DNA of 64,000 bases, from assembly GCA_963707465.1 (NCBI GenBank), contig CAVPQK010000015.1, positions 186,001 to 250,000 of the forward strand. The letters are read 5' to 3'. Source of the stretch: Bog-159 sp963707465 (lineage in GTDB: Bacteria; Acidobacteriota; Terriglobia; Bryobacterales; Bryobacteraceae). Position numbers and translations under genes: made by a program. Positions 7,556 through 16,660 of the stretch are shown piece by piece. Each line of letters begins with the position of its first letter. Positions within the stretch are counted from its first letter, which is position 1. A model generated the notes under the pieces. That model made no database searches. It had not been told where the DNA came from and saw only the letters and a program-made list of their open reading frames with translations.

Positions 7556-8833
7556 TTGAAACGCCGGGCTTTCCTGCAATCGATGGCCGTGCCAACGGCC
7601 CTGCTCGCGCGCAGATCCAGCCGGTCCGCCGCGACCTCCGGATATGTGGTGGGCGTCGGGCGTACCAGCGACCCCTATCAGGCTGCACGCACCGCCATCG
7701 CCGCGAGTGGGCAGTTTCCGTCGGCGGCCATGGCCGGCAAGACTGTCGTGATCAAGCCGAACCTAGGGTTCGCCGAGCCATCCGCCAGCGGAATCACTAC
7801 CGACCCGGAGGTGGTGCGGGCCATTGTGGACTTGGCGCTGGACGCCGGCGCGACGCGCATCCTGATCGCCGAAGGATCGTGTGTCCAGCCCTGTCCGTTC
7901 GGCCCCTGTGGCTACGGCTTTTTCCAGACCTATGGCCCGCCGGGCGTCATCAGCTTGGTCGATCTATGTAATCAGACCGACAGGCTGGTGAAGGTCGGTA
8001 AGCCGGGCGGCATGGTGTATCAATCGCTGTGGCTGCCGGACCCGGCGGTCAATCCCGGGGCCATCTTTATCAGCGCCGCCAAGCTAAAGACGCACTTGTC
8101 CGTCGGAGCCACGCTCTCGATGAAGTGCCTGGTGGGCATGGCGCCGCCCAGCATCTATACCGTGCCGAGCCAGTGGCCGCGCCAGGACCTGCACTACCGC
8201 GGCATCGCGGAATCCATCATCGACCTGAACTGTGCGCGGCCCGTGGACTTCGCGGTCATCGACGGGATATGGGGAATGGAGGGCGAGGGACCTACGTCGG
8301 GCACCGCCATCCAGGCGAACCTGGTGTTCGCCGGTCTCAATCCGACGGCGGTGGACCTGGTCGCGTTGCAGGCGATACAGATTGCCCAGCTTCGAGTACC
8401 GTACCTGTACTACGCGGGCAGTCTGGGCATGGGACCCACGAGCGTCGACGACGGCATCACGGTGACAGGGGATGCCTATTCGCCGGTGCCATTCACTCCG
8501 GCCTCCACGCCTCCCACCGTCTGGCACCCGGTCTCGAGTCCAAATCCCCTGGCCGCGGGACAATCGGCCGCCATTTCCTATCAAATGCCGCAAGCGTGCT
8601 ACACGCTGCTGGAGATCATCCAGGACAGTGACACAACACCCGGCGTCACGTCAGTGAAAACCCTGCACGACTGGACCGCGCGGCCGGCGGGCGTGGAAAC
8701 GATGGTATGGGACGGAACCGACAACAATGGCAATCCCGTAGCTCCCGGCGTATACCTGCCGCGCGTGCAAGCGCAATACACCCTCAGCGGACCGATCAAC
8801 TACGCGAGCACGATTTTAGCGGTTACGAAATGA
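7556..8833 (+). CDS. DUF362 protein with C-terminal FlgD-like domain, Tat signal
   Basis: The protein has about 425 aa. TTG at 7556 is chosen because GGAGGA (7541-7546) sits 9 nt upstream and the product then opens with a twin-arginine signal (KRRAFLQS). In-frame ATGs at 7517 and 7532 are alternatives. The core is a DUF362 domain (VVIKPNLGFAEPSASG, then TDPEVVRAIVDLALDAG and IAEGSC). The last roughly 110 residues (from SPNPLAAGQSAAISYQMP) look like a FlgD-type Ig-like or sorting domain with the WDGTDNNGNPVAPGVY motif. It is therefore probably an exported protein. DUF362 proteins are often iron-sulfur-associated, but no clear ferredoxin motif is seen. Function is unknown. Confidence 0.82.
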   Translation: MKRRAFLQSMAVPTALLARRSSRSAATSGYVVGVGRTSDPYQAARTAIAASGQFPSAAMAGKTVVIKPNLGFAEPSASGITTDPEVVRAIVDLALDAGATRILIAEGSCVQPCPFGPCGYGFFQTYGPPGVISLVDLCNQTDRLVKVGKPGGMVYQSLWLPDPAVNPGAIFISAAKLKTHLSVGATLSMKCLVGMAPPSIYTVPSQWPRQDLHYRGIAESIIDLNCARPVDFAVIDGIWGMEGEGPTSGTAIQANLVFAGLNPTAVDLVALQAIQIAQLRVPYLYYAGSLGMGPTSVDDGITVTGDAYSPVPFTPASTPPTVWHPVSSPNPLAAGQSAAISYQMPQACYTLLEIIQDSDTTPGVTSVKTLHDWTARPAGVETMVWDGTDNNGNPVAPGVYLPRVQAQYTLSGPINYASTILAVTK

Positions 8834-8852
8834 AGGATGGGTCGGGGCGGCG

Positions 8853-9851
8853 TCAGACAGGCCGGACCGCCACCACTCTGGCCGCTAACGGCACGCGCGA
8901 CAACGGATTTCGCAGCGCGCGCCCGAAGCCTTCGAAGCGCACCTGCATGACGTCGCCATCTTCCAGCCGCAGGCCCTCTCCGAAGCTGAATGCGCTGGCG
9001 CCGAAAAAGTGGATGTGCAGATCCCCCGGACGGCGGTGGTGTTCGAATTTGAAGTGATGATGCTCGATGTTCGCGAGACTGTGGCACATGGCGCTCTCTC
9101 CGGTGCGGATCTCGCGCGACCACAGAATCCGGCCGCCGCGTTCGATCGATACCTCTCCGGGCACAGTATCGAAATCGCCATTCACCACGAGTTCCGGACC
9201 GATGGCGCACGTCCGAAGTTTGGAAGCCGCCAGGTACAAATAGTTCTGCCGCTCCAGCACGTGGTCGGAAAATTCATTGCCCACGGTGAACCCGATCCGG
9301 CGCGGCGAACCTTGGGCATCGACCAGGTACACGCCGGCTATTTCCGGCTCCTCGCCGCCGTCCTGGGCGAATTCCGGAACAATCAGCGGCTCATTGTGAG
9401 CCCGCAGCACCGTGCCGCATCCCTTGTAAAACCACTCGGGCGCGACACCGGCTTCGCCCTGCGCCGGCTTGCCGCCTTCGACTCCCGATTGATACATGCG
9501 GGTGCTGTCGGTGACGGCTTGTGCCGCCGCATGCATGGCGTCGCGATTTTGCGCGCTGGCTTTGTGCGTGAGCCCGGTGCCGCTGACCAGGCATCGCGCC
9601 GGTTCGACGGGGTGATCGGCCGATGGACAGATCCGCCAGCCCGGCTCTCCCGCATAAACGGGGTCGTAGGGGACAAACTCGTTGGTCCTCCGGCGTTCGA
9701 TTCCTTCGGGGAGTGAAACGCCCTCGTGCAGGCACTCCCACGCCAAGCCGTAGACGGACTGGCAGCCTTCCAGCAATCGAAGGCGGGGCTCCTCGACGAG
9801 GGCCACACGGCGGCCGTGCGGGCCGGTTAACTGAACGAGTCTCGCGCTCAC
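8853..9851 (-). CDS. AraD1/GguC-family protein (FAH-like fold)
   Basis: The protein has 332 aa from GTG at 9851, which overlaps the stop of the glycosidase gene (GTGA) and gives the usual family start SARLVQLTGPHGRRVALVEEP. The C-terminal part has fumarylacetoacetate-hydrolase-like features (FTVGNEFSDHVLE, LHIHFFGASAFSFGEG). Family members act in oxidative pentose/aldonate breakdown or associate with sugar-uptake loci (GguC). Translational coupling to a GH39 enzyme fits a role after release of xylose or arabinose units. The exact reaction is not assignable from sequence. Confidence 0.85.
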   Translation of the reverse strand: MSARLVQLTGPHGRRVALVEEPRLRLLEGCQSVYGLAWECLHEGVSLPEGIERRRTNEFVPYDPVYAGEPGWRICPSADHPVEPARCLVSGTGLTHKASAQNRDAMHAAAQAVTDSTRMYQSGVEGGKPAQGEAGVAPEWFYKGCGTVLRAHNEPLIVPEFAQDGGEEPEIAGVYLVDAQGSPRRIGFTVGNEFSDHVLERQNYLYLAASKLRTCAIGPELVVNGDFDTVPGEVSIERGGRILWSREIRTGESAMCHSLANIEHHHFKFEHHRRPGDLHIHFFGASAFSFGEGLRLEDGDVMQVRFEGFGRALRNPLSRVPLAARVVAVRPV

Positions 9852-11467
9852 CAGCTTAACTCCAGCAGCGAGACACCCTGGCGCGGGAGCGAAAGCTCCA
9901 GCTCTGCCGCGCCATTTCGCACATCCACCCACCGCGGAGAATCCGCGAGTTGCAACTGTCCGGCGGCTTCGAGTTTGGCGTACTGCTCGGGCGCGGGGTG
10001 CTGCGGGGATCCCATGGCCTTCCACGCCGTCCAGGCGTTGCTGTGGGACTCATCGATTCGATAGTGGCGCACCAGGGCTCGCGCGGCCGCGCCAGAGACA
10101 CCCGCGATTTCCAGCCGCACATCGGCGTCCGGCGCCGGAACATCGTCGTCATGATAATTCCATGCAAGCACCGAGATCTCCCGGTCCGCGCCGGCCGCCA
10201 GCGCATCCACGTCCGGACTGCTGGTCGAATCGGCCCGGATGCGATTGCCTCGCATCAGCGCGGCCATGCGGAACAGGTTGAGCACCGGCTTGTCGATGCC
10301 GTTCGTCGCCAGGGTCCGGAAGCCGTCGAAATACGGCTGATCCTCGAACTCGAAGGCCCAGGTCAGCATGCCCTCGATGTTGACCCGCCGGCGGTCCGCG
10401 AGGTCGAAGATGTGCTTCATCATGGCCGCGGTATACGAGGCGTAGAGCGCGCCATTGCGATAGGCATTCTGCGGGTATACGCGCGCGGAACACGCCGCGC
10501 AGCCTTCCGGATCCGACTCGCTCAACACGATAGGCAGATTCTGAAACTTCGGAAACGCGCGCACGATCTCAAATCCCTTGTCCACGTCTTCGGCCTGCTT
10601 CGCCATCCCCATGCGCACGTGGCCATCCACTACGGTGGGCCGTCCCTTGGCGTGATAAGAAATGAAGTCGAGCGGAGCGCCGGATCCGCCGCAGTGCTCC
10701 AGGAACTGGCGCAGAAACGCGGCAGCCTTCTCGCCCGAAGGACCCGTCGAAGCCGGCCCGCCGACTCTCGCCGATGGCAGCGCGCGCTTCACCGCCGCGG
10801 CTGCGTAGTCATATAGTTTGTCGTACTCATCCGGAGTTCCGTGCCAATAGGAGATATCGGGCTCGTTCCACACTTCCCAATACCAGGATGCCACTTCGGC
10901 CTTCCCGTACTTTTCCACGCTGTGCTTCACCCACCGGTAAACCAACTCGCCCCATTTGCTGTAATCGCCGGGCGGGAATGACCATCCGGCGGCATAATCC
11001 GGGTTGGCGGCGCCGGGAATCCAGGGCACGCGGTACGGTTCCGGGTGCGAAGAAAGCGCTTTGGGCATGAAGCCGATCTCGACGAAGGGCTTCGCGCCAG
11101 CATGCAAGTATGTGTCGAAAATGCGGTCGGCGATGGTCCAGTCGTAGACCGGCTTTCCAGACGGGTCCTCAGTGTAGGCATTGGTAGACCCCCACTTCAA
11201 GCCGGGAGTTCCGTCCCCGGTGGCTAGCATGAAGTGGGTGCGAATGTAGACTGGCGTGCCGCTCATAGCGGCCAGCTCACCCACCAGTTTGCGGCCGTTC
11301 GGCGTGTAAGTGTAATTGGGCTCGTCGTAGCCGAAGTAGGCGTAGATCGGCTTGAATGCGCCAACCGTGCGGGCCGCGTCGACGCGGATTGTCACCGTGT
11401 TCTGTGGCAGCGCGGACGCGGCGGACAGAATTAGAAAGGCAATCGGCCAAATACTCTTGACGATCAA
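9848..11467 (-). CDS. GH39-like glycoside hydrolase, secreted
   Basis: The protein has 539 aa, apparently starting at TTG 11467, with signal sequence IWPIAFLILSAASALPQ. The (beta/alpha)8 region has WEVWNEPDISYW, with the acid/base Glu after Asn as in clan GH-A. VLSESDPEG probably carries the nucleophile Glu. A beta-sandwich C-terminal part follows. GH39 includes beta-xylosidases and alpha-L-iduronidases; with the coupled AraD1 gene, a plant pentose substrate is most likely. Export to the periplasm is expected. Confidence 0.85.
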   Translation of the reverse strand: MIVKSIWPIAFLILSAASALPQNTVTIRVDAARTVGAFKPIYAYFGYDEPNYTYTPNGRKLVGELAAMSGTPVYIRTHFMLATGDGTPGLKWGSTNAYTEDPSGKPVYDWTIADRIFDTYLHAGAKPFVEIGFMPKALSSHPEPYRVPWIPGAANPDYAAGWSFPPGDYSKWGELVYRWVKHSVEKYGKAEVASWYWEVWNEPDISYWHGTPDEYDKLYDYAAAAVKRALPSARVGGPASTGPSGEKAAAFLRQFLEHCGGSGAPLDFISYHAKGRPTVVDGHVRMGMAKQAEDVDKGFEIVRAFPKFQNLPIVLSESDPEGCAACSARVYPQNAYRNGALYASYTAAMMKHIFDLADRRRVNIEGMLTWAFEFEDQPYFDGFRTLATNGIDKPVLNLFRMAALMRGNRIRADSTSSPDVDALAAGADREISVLAWNYHDDDVPAPDADVRLEIAGVSGAAARALVRHYRIDESHSNAWTAWKAMGSPQHPAPEQYAKLEAAGQLQLADSPRWVDVRNGAAELELSLPRQGVSLLELSW

Positions 11468-11593
11468 TCACCGCTTAGTGTACTATTGAGCCATGGACAC
11501 CGCAACAAGAACCCGCAGCCTCTGTTGCCCCTGCCTGTCCAGTGACCCACTGACATCGTTACTGTATTGGTAATTGCCGGAGTTTTTGTCTTC

Positions 11594-11667
11594 GCTCCGG
11601 ATGCGGATGGTGACGCAAGTGGATTCCAAACCCACGATTGGCTGTTCGAATCGGCCCCGGAGTGCCA
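11594..11667 (+). tRNA. tRNA-Trp-like gene (anticodon CCA), possibly degenerate
   Basis: The element is 74 nt with a 7-bp acceptor stem (GCTCCGG/CCGGAGT, one G-T pair), discriminator G and encoded CCA. The T arm is perfect (GGCTG, loop TTCGAAT, CGGCC). The anticodon loop TTCCAAA gives anticodon CCA. Unusual points: the D stem is only 3 bp (GCG/CGC), position 8 is A rather than the near-universal T, and the top anticodon-stem pair is A-C. It could be a divergent, decayed or second tRNA-Trp. Confidence 0.5.
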
Positions 11668-11668
11668 T

Positions 11669-11707
11669 GGGCCTGTCATGAGAGTTCGAGTCTCTCCAGG
11701 CCCACCA
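11669..11707 (+). other. tRNA minihelix: acceptor stem plus T arm only, with CCA
   Basis: One base after the tRNA-Trp-like gene lies a 39-nt element. It has acceptor GGGCCTG paired perfectly with CAGGCCC, a TCAT linker, a perfect 5-bp T stem (GAGAG/CTCTC) with canonical loop TTCGAGT, discriminator A and CCA. D and anticodon arms are missing. It may be a deletion remnant, an integrase attachment site or a tRNA-like RNA; it ends 5 bp before the next start codon. Confidence 0.5.
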
Positions 11708-11712
11708 AATTT

Positions 11713-12561
11713 ATGTACTCTGGAAGTGTGCGCCTGTCCATTGTTGGAGTATTGTTCGTAGCAGCTTTCTGCCGGGCCGGACAATGGGGATCGATCGCTT
11801 CGGATGCCGCCCAGGTCTCCCCGGCCGAGACACAACGGTTTCTGGAGACGATCTGTCCAGGGAATGCGACGGCCACCGGCTGTTCGACTTGTCCCGCTGA
11901 AACGGCCTTCAAGAACAACGCCGAAGCCTGGCAGCTTCGAACCGTCACCTTCGGTCATTTCCTGACGCCGCGGAGCGAGGACGCGCTCGTCGCCGGTTTG
12001 GGCTGCGAACCTCACTCGGCGCTGATGAGCGGCGCATACCTGTTTACGAAGGATGGGTCCGGCTGGCGGAAGGTACGATACATCGCCGGCCAGAACGCGG
12101 ACGACTGCAAGAGGCTGACCGGCACCGATGGCCGGGACCTTCTGGTTTGCGAGGGCTCCGATATGCATCAGGGCGTCGCGGATTGGTTCCTCTACCTGAT
12201 GGATGTGGGCACGGACCGGGAAGCTGCGTACTTTTTGGACGTGAACGACACGCTCGCAACTTGCACGAGGCTCCCCGACGGCGATGCCACGAGCGGCAGA
12301 ATCGAATCCATCTCATTCGTGCCGGCGCCGGAGCGACACGTGGTCCGGATTGTGGTCACCGCGCGTTTGGGCAAGGCCGCGATTCCGGATAAGCTGCTGG
12401 AGAATTGCGCCTATCACCAAGGCGCGTTGCGGATCGCGACGGCGAGCCGGCAATACGAATTCCTGTTCGATGGAAAGACAGTCGTGCCAAGCCATCGGAA
12501 CCCGCCGACTGAGTATACTCGGGCTGTTGCGCCGAGGACGTCGTACCATACGGCAAAGTAG
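11713..12561 (+). CDS. Secreted protein of unknown function
   Basis: The protein has 282 aa from ATG at 11713, chosen because it gives a clean signal peptide (RLSIVGVLFVAAFCRAGQ) and begins just after the tRNA-like elements. The mature protein contains several cysteines (ICPGNATATGCSTCP, GLGCEPH, DDCKRL, LLVCEG), which suits a disulfide-bonded exported protein. No recognisable catalytic motif is present. Nothing in the neighbourhood suggests a function. Confidence 0.65.
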   Translation: MYSGSVRLSIVGVLFVAAFCRAGQWGSIASDAAQVSPAETQRFLETICPGNATATGCSTCPAETAFKNNAEAWQLRTVTFGHFLTPRSEDALVAGLGCEPHSALMSGAYLFTKDGSGWRKVRYIAGQNADDCKRLTGTDGRDLLVCEGSDMHQGVADWFLYLMDVGTDREAAYFLDVNDTLATCTRLPDGDATSGRIESISFVPAPERHVVRIVVTARLGKAAIPDKLLENCAYHQGALRIATASRQYEFLFDGKTVVPSHRNPPTEYTRAVAPRTSYHTAK

Positions 12562-12578
12562 GCGCTATCGGAGTTGGT

Positions 12579-12804
12579 ATGAGCACAATAATGGTTCGAA
12601 TTCCAGCAGGCAAGCACGAACGCCTGCGCAGCATGGCGAAAGCCAGAGGTATGAGTATCAGCCGCCTGATGGACGAACTGGCAACGTTGGCGCTGACGCA
12701 GTACGACACCGAGACGTTTCAAGGCACTGGCTCACCGTGGCTCCAGGATGCGGGGCTTGGCGCTGCTGAATAAGCTGGATCGCGCCGACGCGAAGGGACA
12801 TTAG
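12579..12804 (+). pseudogene. Ribbon-helix-helix antitoxin-like gene with +1 frameshift
   Basis: The N-terminus (TIMVRIPAGKHERLRSMAKARGMS, split here after SMAK) has the beta-strand and two helices of an Arc/CopG-type DNA-binding protein, as in RHH antitoxins. After DTET, near 12714-12720, the family-like tail (RFKALAHRGSRMRGLALL, NKLDRAD) continues only in the next frame, to TAG at 12804. The span is 3n+1 bases, consistent with one inserted base. As read, the 64-aa product ends at 12773 with an altered tail. No toxin gene follows, so it is an orphan. Confidence 0.55.
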
Positions 12805-12999
12805 GAGGGTTGAGCCCAAGGCAACACGGGAACTGCGGGGTTTGAGTGTGCATCTACAAAGTCAGGTTGTCCGGGTGCGGCGTCGGGTACAATCGATCAA
12901 GTGCTGCCTGAATTTGAGCTGCCGAACCTGAGCGCGAGAGCCAACATACCGGAGGACGCTTGCCCTGGAGCAGGTCTGCCATCGCTTCGATCGTTTCGT

Positions 13000-14127
13000 G
13001 TGCCTGTCGTATTCCTGCTTTCCTCAACCGTGTGCTTCGCATGCATGTGCGGCCCTCCCCCGAGAGCGAAGACTATGCGAGAGGCTGCCGCTCTGTGGAC
13101 TCATGGTGCCGGTGCTTCAAGCATGATTTTTGAGGGGCGGGTGGAGAAGCAGGAAGTCGTAACGGGGCCTATGGGCCCTCCCTCGAATGCACTGTCGATG
13201 ACGCCCGCCGGAGTGCATCGTATCGTGACCTTGCTCGTATCACGCGCGTATCGCGGCGGCACTAGCCGGCGCGTCACCGTTTTTTCCGGCATGGGAGCGG
13301 GCGACTGCGGTTTTGACTTCGAGACCGGGGAAGAGTATCTCGTCGACGCTCGCATTATGGAGGACGGCGCCTTGTTCACGAGCATCTGCACAGGGACCGC
13401 TCTTCTCGCGTAAGCCGGCCCCGCGCTGCGTCTGCTGCGTGGCGAACCGCCGGCGGCGGACGACCTTTTGGACCCTCCAAGTTACTACGCGAAGTATGAG
13501 CCTCGGCGGATGGCGAAGGTTTGTGGCCGAATAACTAAACCCGATGGCACCCCGTTGGGCGGGGCGGACGTCGAAATGTGGCAGGCGCGGGAACCGCTGC
13601 CCCCTAAGGTAGCATCGGACCCAAACCTCTCCAAAGCCGATGGCGGCTTCTGCGTCGAAGGCGTTGAGCGGGGGAAGTATCTGCTTACGGCGGAGGTCGT
13701 CAACTTCGATGCAGGCACCCGCTGGATGGGCTATTACCCCGGCGTGGCACGCCGCTCGGACGCCACGCCAATAGACGTAAAAACGGGAGACCGCCTTTCC
13801 AAGGTGCAATTCCGCGTTCAGCAGCAGCCAATATATACCGTTCGGTTCCAAATCGTAACCTCGGACCGAAGCCCGGTGCCATGGAAGAACTTGGGCGTCG
13901 CAATCGAGAGCCTCGACCAGGACCCGCTGGCCTATCATGAGAGCGACGGAGTGAACGAGGATGGGTCCTACACCTTCGGTCTCATTCCGCCGGGCCATTA
14001 CATTGTGAGCACTTATATTGAGCGGGGCCACTCGATCCCAGACAAATGGCAAATGGCAAAGCAAGAGGTAGACATCAGCGGTCCCGGACAGGTGAACGTC
14101 AAGTTAGTCCCATTCAAGCGTGAATGA
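13000..14127 (+). pseudogene. Carboxypeptidase-regulatory-like secreted protein interrupted by in-frame TAA
   Basis: Upstream part: a probable signal peptide (VPVVFLLSSTVCFACMC) then a TIMP/NTR-like region (IFEGRVEKQEVV, VTVFSGMGAGDCGFDFE, GEEYLVDAR). Downstream part in the same frame: RMAKVCGRITKPDGTPLGGA, a carboxypeptidase regulatory-like beta-sandwich, then EDGSYTFGLIPPGHY. A single TAA at 13411-13413 separates them. Residues on both sides (SICTGTALLA and AGPALRLLRGEPPA) read as one continuous protein, so a GAA-to-TAA type nonsense change is likely. The start is uncertain (GTG 12901 or GTG 13000). Confidence 0.6.
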
Positions 14128-14147
14128 CGAGCCCGAATCGCCTCCGC

Positions 14148-15650
14148 TTACCCCACAAATTGCCGCCAATCCACGCCGCGCATATCCCCCGTCTTCAGAT
14201 ACTGCTCGTGCAGCTTAAACGCCGCCGTTAGCGTCTGCGGTGTGTGCCCGCCTTCCACCATTTCCAGATACCCGGTCAACTCATCGCGGAAATCGGGATG
14301 CGCGCAGTTCTGAATGATTAAGGTGGCGCGCTCGTAGGGCGACCGGCCGCGCAGGTCGGCGATGCCATATTCGGTCGCCACGATCTGCACGGAGTGCTCG
14401 CTGTGGTCCATGTGGCTGACCAGCGGCACGATGGTCGAAATCTTACCGCCCTTGGCCGTGGACGGGCAGGTGAAAACGGATAGATACGCGTTGCGCGTGA
14501 AGTCGCCCGAGCCGCCGATGCCGTTCATCATCTGGCGTCCCATGACGTGCGTGCTGTTCACGTTGCCGAAGATATCCACTTCAATCGCGGTATTGATGGA
14601 GATGATGCCCAGCCGCCGGATCACTTCCGGGTTATTGCTGATTTCCTGGGGCCGCAGCAGGATGCGCTTGCGGAACCACTCCAGGTTGTCGTAAACCGCG
14701 CGCAGCGTGGCGTGGCTGACGGTCAGCGAGCAACTGCTGGCGAATTTCACGCGCTCGCTTTTCATCAGCCGGATGACGGAATCCTGCAGCACTTCGGTGT
14801 ACATCTCGAAGGCCGGAATATCGGGGTGCTTGCCCAGCGCGCCCAGCACCGCGTTGGCGATATCTCCCACGCCGGATTGAATCGGCAGGAAGGACTTCGG
14901 CACACGTCCGGCGGCGATCTCGGCGGCAAGGAACTCGGCCACGTTTTGCCCGATCTTGTCGGTGACCGGCGTGGGTTCGGCGAACGCGCCGGTTTCGTCG
15001 TCCGCGGCCGTCTCCACGACACCCGCGATGCGCGCCGGGTCTACCTTAATCACCGGCGAGCCGATGCGGTCGGACGCCGCGTAAATGGGGATCTCGCGGC
15101 GGTGCGGCGGATCGGCCGGCTCGTAGATATCGTGCATGCCGAGCAGTGTGGGTGGATGGCGGTGGTTCAGCTCGACGATGATCTTTTCAGCCTTGTTGCA
15201 GAAAGTCGGCGCGCACCCCACCGAAGATGTGAGCACGATGCCGCCACCCGCGGTGAGATCGCTGGCTTCGACCACGGCCCAATGCACGGGGCCGAGGAAG
15301 CCGTAGCGCGTGGCCTGCGGCATCAGCGACAGGTGCATGTCGAAGAAGCGGGTCTGGCCGGAGTTGATGCGCGCGCGCAGAGCCGGATCGGATTGGTAGG
15401 GCGTGCGGAAGCTGATGGCGTCCGCCTTGGCCAGGGCGCCGTCGAGCGACGTGCCAGTGGAAGCGCCGGTGAGCACGCCGATCTGAAACTCGCGGCCGGC
15501 CTGATGCTCCGCGATGGCCCGCTCGGCGATGGCCATGGGGATGGCTTTGGGCGCGCCGGCCGGGGTGAAGCCGCTGAAACCGACGGTCTGGCCGTGCTCG
15601 ACTAGCGCGGCAGCCTCTTCGGCGGAAAGCAGGGGGAAGGAAAAAATCAT
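14148..15650 (-). CDS. Acetyl-CoA hydrolase/CoA-transferase family (probably succinyl-CoA:propionate or acetate CoA-transferase)
   Basis: The protein has 500 aa, the normal family length, starting at ATG 15650 inside the MeaB stop (ATGA). Family signatures include VGFSGFTPAGAPKAIP, TGASTGTSLDGALA, GIGGSGDFTRNAYLS and ATEYGIADLRGRSPYERA. The segment EMYTEVLQDS probably holds the Glu that forms the glutamyl-CoA intermediate. As last gene of a methylmalonyl-CoA operon it most likely moves CoA between succinate and propionate (the ScpC-type step), closing the Wood-Werkman cycle without ATP cost. Acetate as substrate remains possible. Confidence 0.9.
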   Translation of the reverse strand: MIFSFPLLSAEEAAALVEHGQTVGFSGFTPAGAPKAIPMAIAERAIAEHQAGREFQIGVLTGASTGTSLDGALAKADAISFRTPYQSDPALRARINSGQTRFFDMHLSLMPQATRYGFLGPVHWAVVEASDLTAGGGIVLTSSVGCAPTFCNKAEKIIVELNHRHPPTLLGMHDIYEPADPPHRREIPIYAASDRIGSPVIKVDPARIAGVVETAADDETGAFAEPTPVTDKIGQNVAEFLAAEIAAGRVPKSFLPIQSGVGDIANAVLGALGKHPDIPAFEMYTEVLQDSVIRLMKSERVKFASSCSLTVSHATLRAVYDNLEWFRKRILLRPQEISNNPEVIRRLGIISINTAIEVDIFGNVNSTHVMGRQMMNGIGGSGDFTRNAYLSVFTCPSTAKGGKISTIVPLVSHMDHSEHSVQIVATEYGIADLRGRSPYERATLIIQNCAHPDFRDELTGYLEMVEGGHTPQTLTAAFKLHEQYLKTGDMRGVDWRQFVG

Positions 15651-16660
15651 GAATTCTCCGTATAAATCCGGATCAGGCGGCGGGCGGCGCGAAACGGGCT
15701 GAGGCGCCCGGCCAGCACGTCCTGCTCATAAGAAGCCAGCTTCTCGCGCACGCCCGCGTGGTGCAGGAACTCGTCGCGCAGGGACTGCTCGATCAACTCG
15801 TACATCCAGCTTTTCACCTGCTGTTGGCGGAAGGTGGCGAGCTGCCCGGTGCTCGAGAGCCAGGCATTGTGTTCGAGGACGGCATCCCAGATGTCGGCCA
15901 TGCCTTCGCGCGCCCGCGCCGAGCAGGTAATTACGCGCGGCGTCCAGCCCGTCGCGGAGGCCGAGAAGAGGTGCAGCGCGCTCTCATACTCGCGGCGGGC
16001 GGCTTCGGCTTTCGCGCGGTTGTTGCCGTCGGCCTTGTTGAAGGCGATGAGGTCGGTCATCTCGACGATGCCGCGCTTCATCCCCTGCAGTTCATCGCCC
16101 GCGCCTGCCAGCATCAGCAGCAGGAAAAAATCGACCATGGAGCGGACGGCGGTTTCCGACTGGCCCACGCCTACGGTCTCCACCAGCACGTTGCGGTATC
16201 CCGCAGCTTCGCAGAGCAGCATGGTTTCGCGCGTGCGCCGGGCCACGCCGCCCAGCGATCCGCCGGAGGGCGACGGGCGAATGAAAGCGCGATCGTCGTT
16301 GGCCAGAGCTTCCATGCGCGTTTTGTCGCCCAGGATGCTGCCGCGCGACACCTGGCTGGAGGGGTCCACGGCCAGCACCGCCACCTTCTCCGCGCGCTCG
16401 GCGGTGAGGTACACGCCCAGCACTTCGATGAGGGAACTCTTGCCCACGCCAGGCACACCGGTGATACCCACGCGAATGGAATCGCCCGCGTAGGGCAGGC
16501 ACTGTTCCAGGACATCCTGCGCCAGCTCGGCATCCTCGGCATGCAGGCTTTCGATGAGGGTGATGGCCCGGCTGAGGATGGTGCGGTCGCCGCGCAGCAC
16601 GCCCTCGACATACTCGTCGCGCGGGAGGCGCCGGCGAGCGCGCGCGGGCGCCGGCTCCAT
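15647..16660 (-). CDS. meaB: Methylmalonyl-CoA mutase-associated GTPase MeaB (ArgK)
   Basis: The protein has 337 aa. G-protein motifs are visible: P-loop GVPGVGKSSLIEVLG, VLAVDPSSQVSRGSILGDKTRM, the Switch/Walker-B-like VETVGVGQSE, and FNKADG (NKxD). MeaB loads or protects adenosylcobalamin in methylmalonyl-CoA mutase using GTP. It starts directly at the end of the mutase large-subunit gene and overlaps the CoA-transferase by 4 bp, as expected for a dedicated chaperone. Confidence 0.95.
   Translation of the reverse strand: MEPAPARARRRLPRDEYVEGVLRGDRTILSRAITLIESLHAEDAELAQDVLEQCLPYAGDSIRVGITGVPGVGKSSLIEVLGVYLTAERAEKVAVLAVDPSSQVSRGSILGDKTRMEALANDDRAFIRPSPSGGSLGGVARRTRETMLLCEAAGYRNVLVETVGVGQSETAVRSMVDFFLLLMLAGAGDELQGMKRGIVEMTDLIAFNKADGNNRAKAEAARREYESALHLFSASATGWTPRVITCSARAREGMADIWDAVLEHNAWLSSTGQLATFRQQQVKSWMYELIEQSLRDEFLHHAGVREKLASYEQDVLAGRLSPFRAARRLIRIYTENS

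Noticed and set aside
12854..13042. 62-aa minus-strand ORF
   Set aside because: No ribosome binding site or family resemblance; overlaps the start region of the plus-strand gene.
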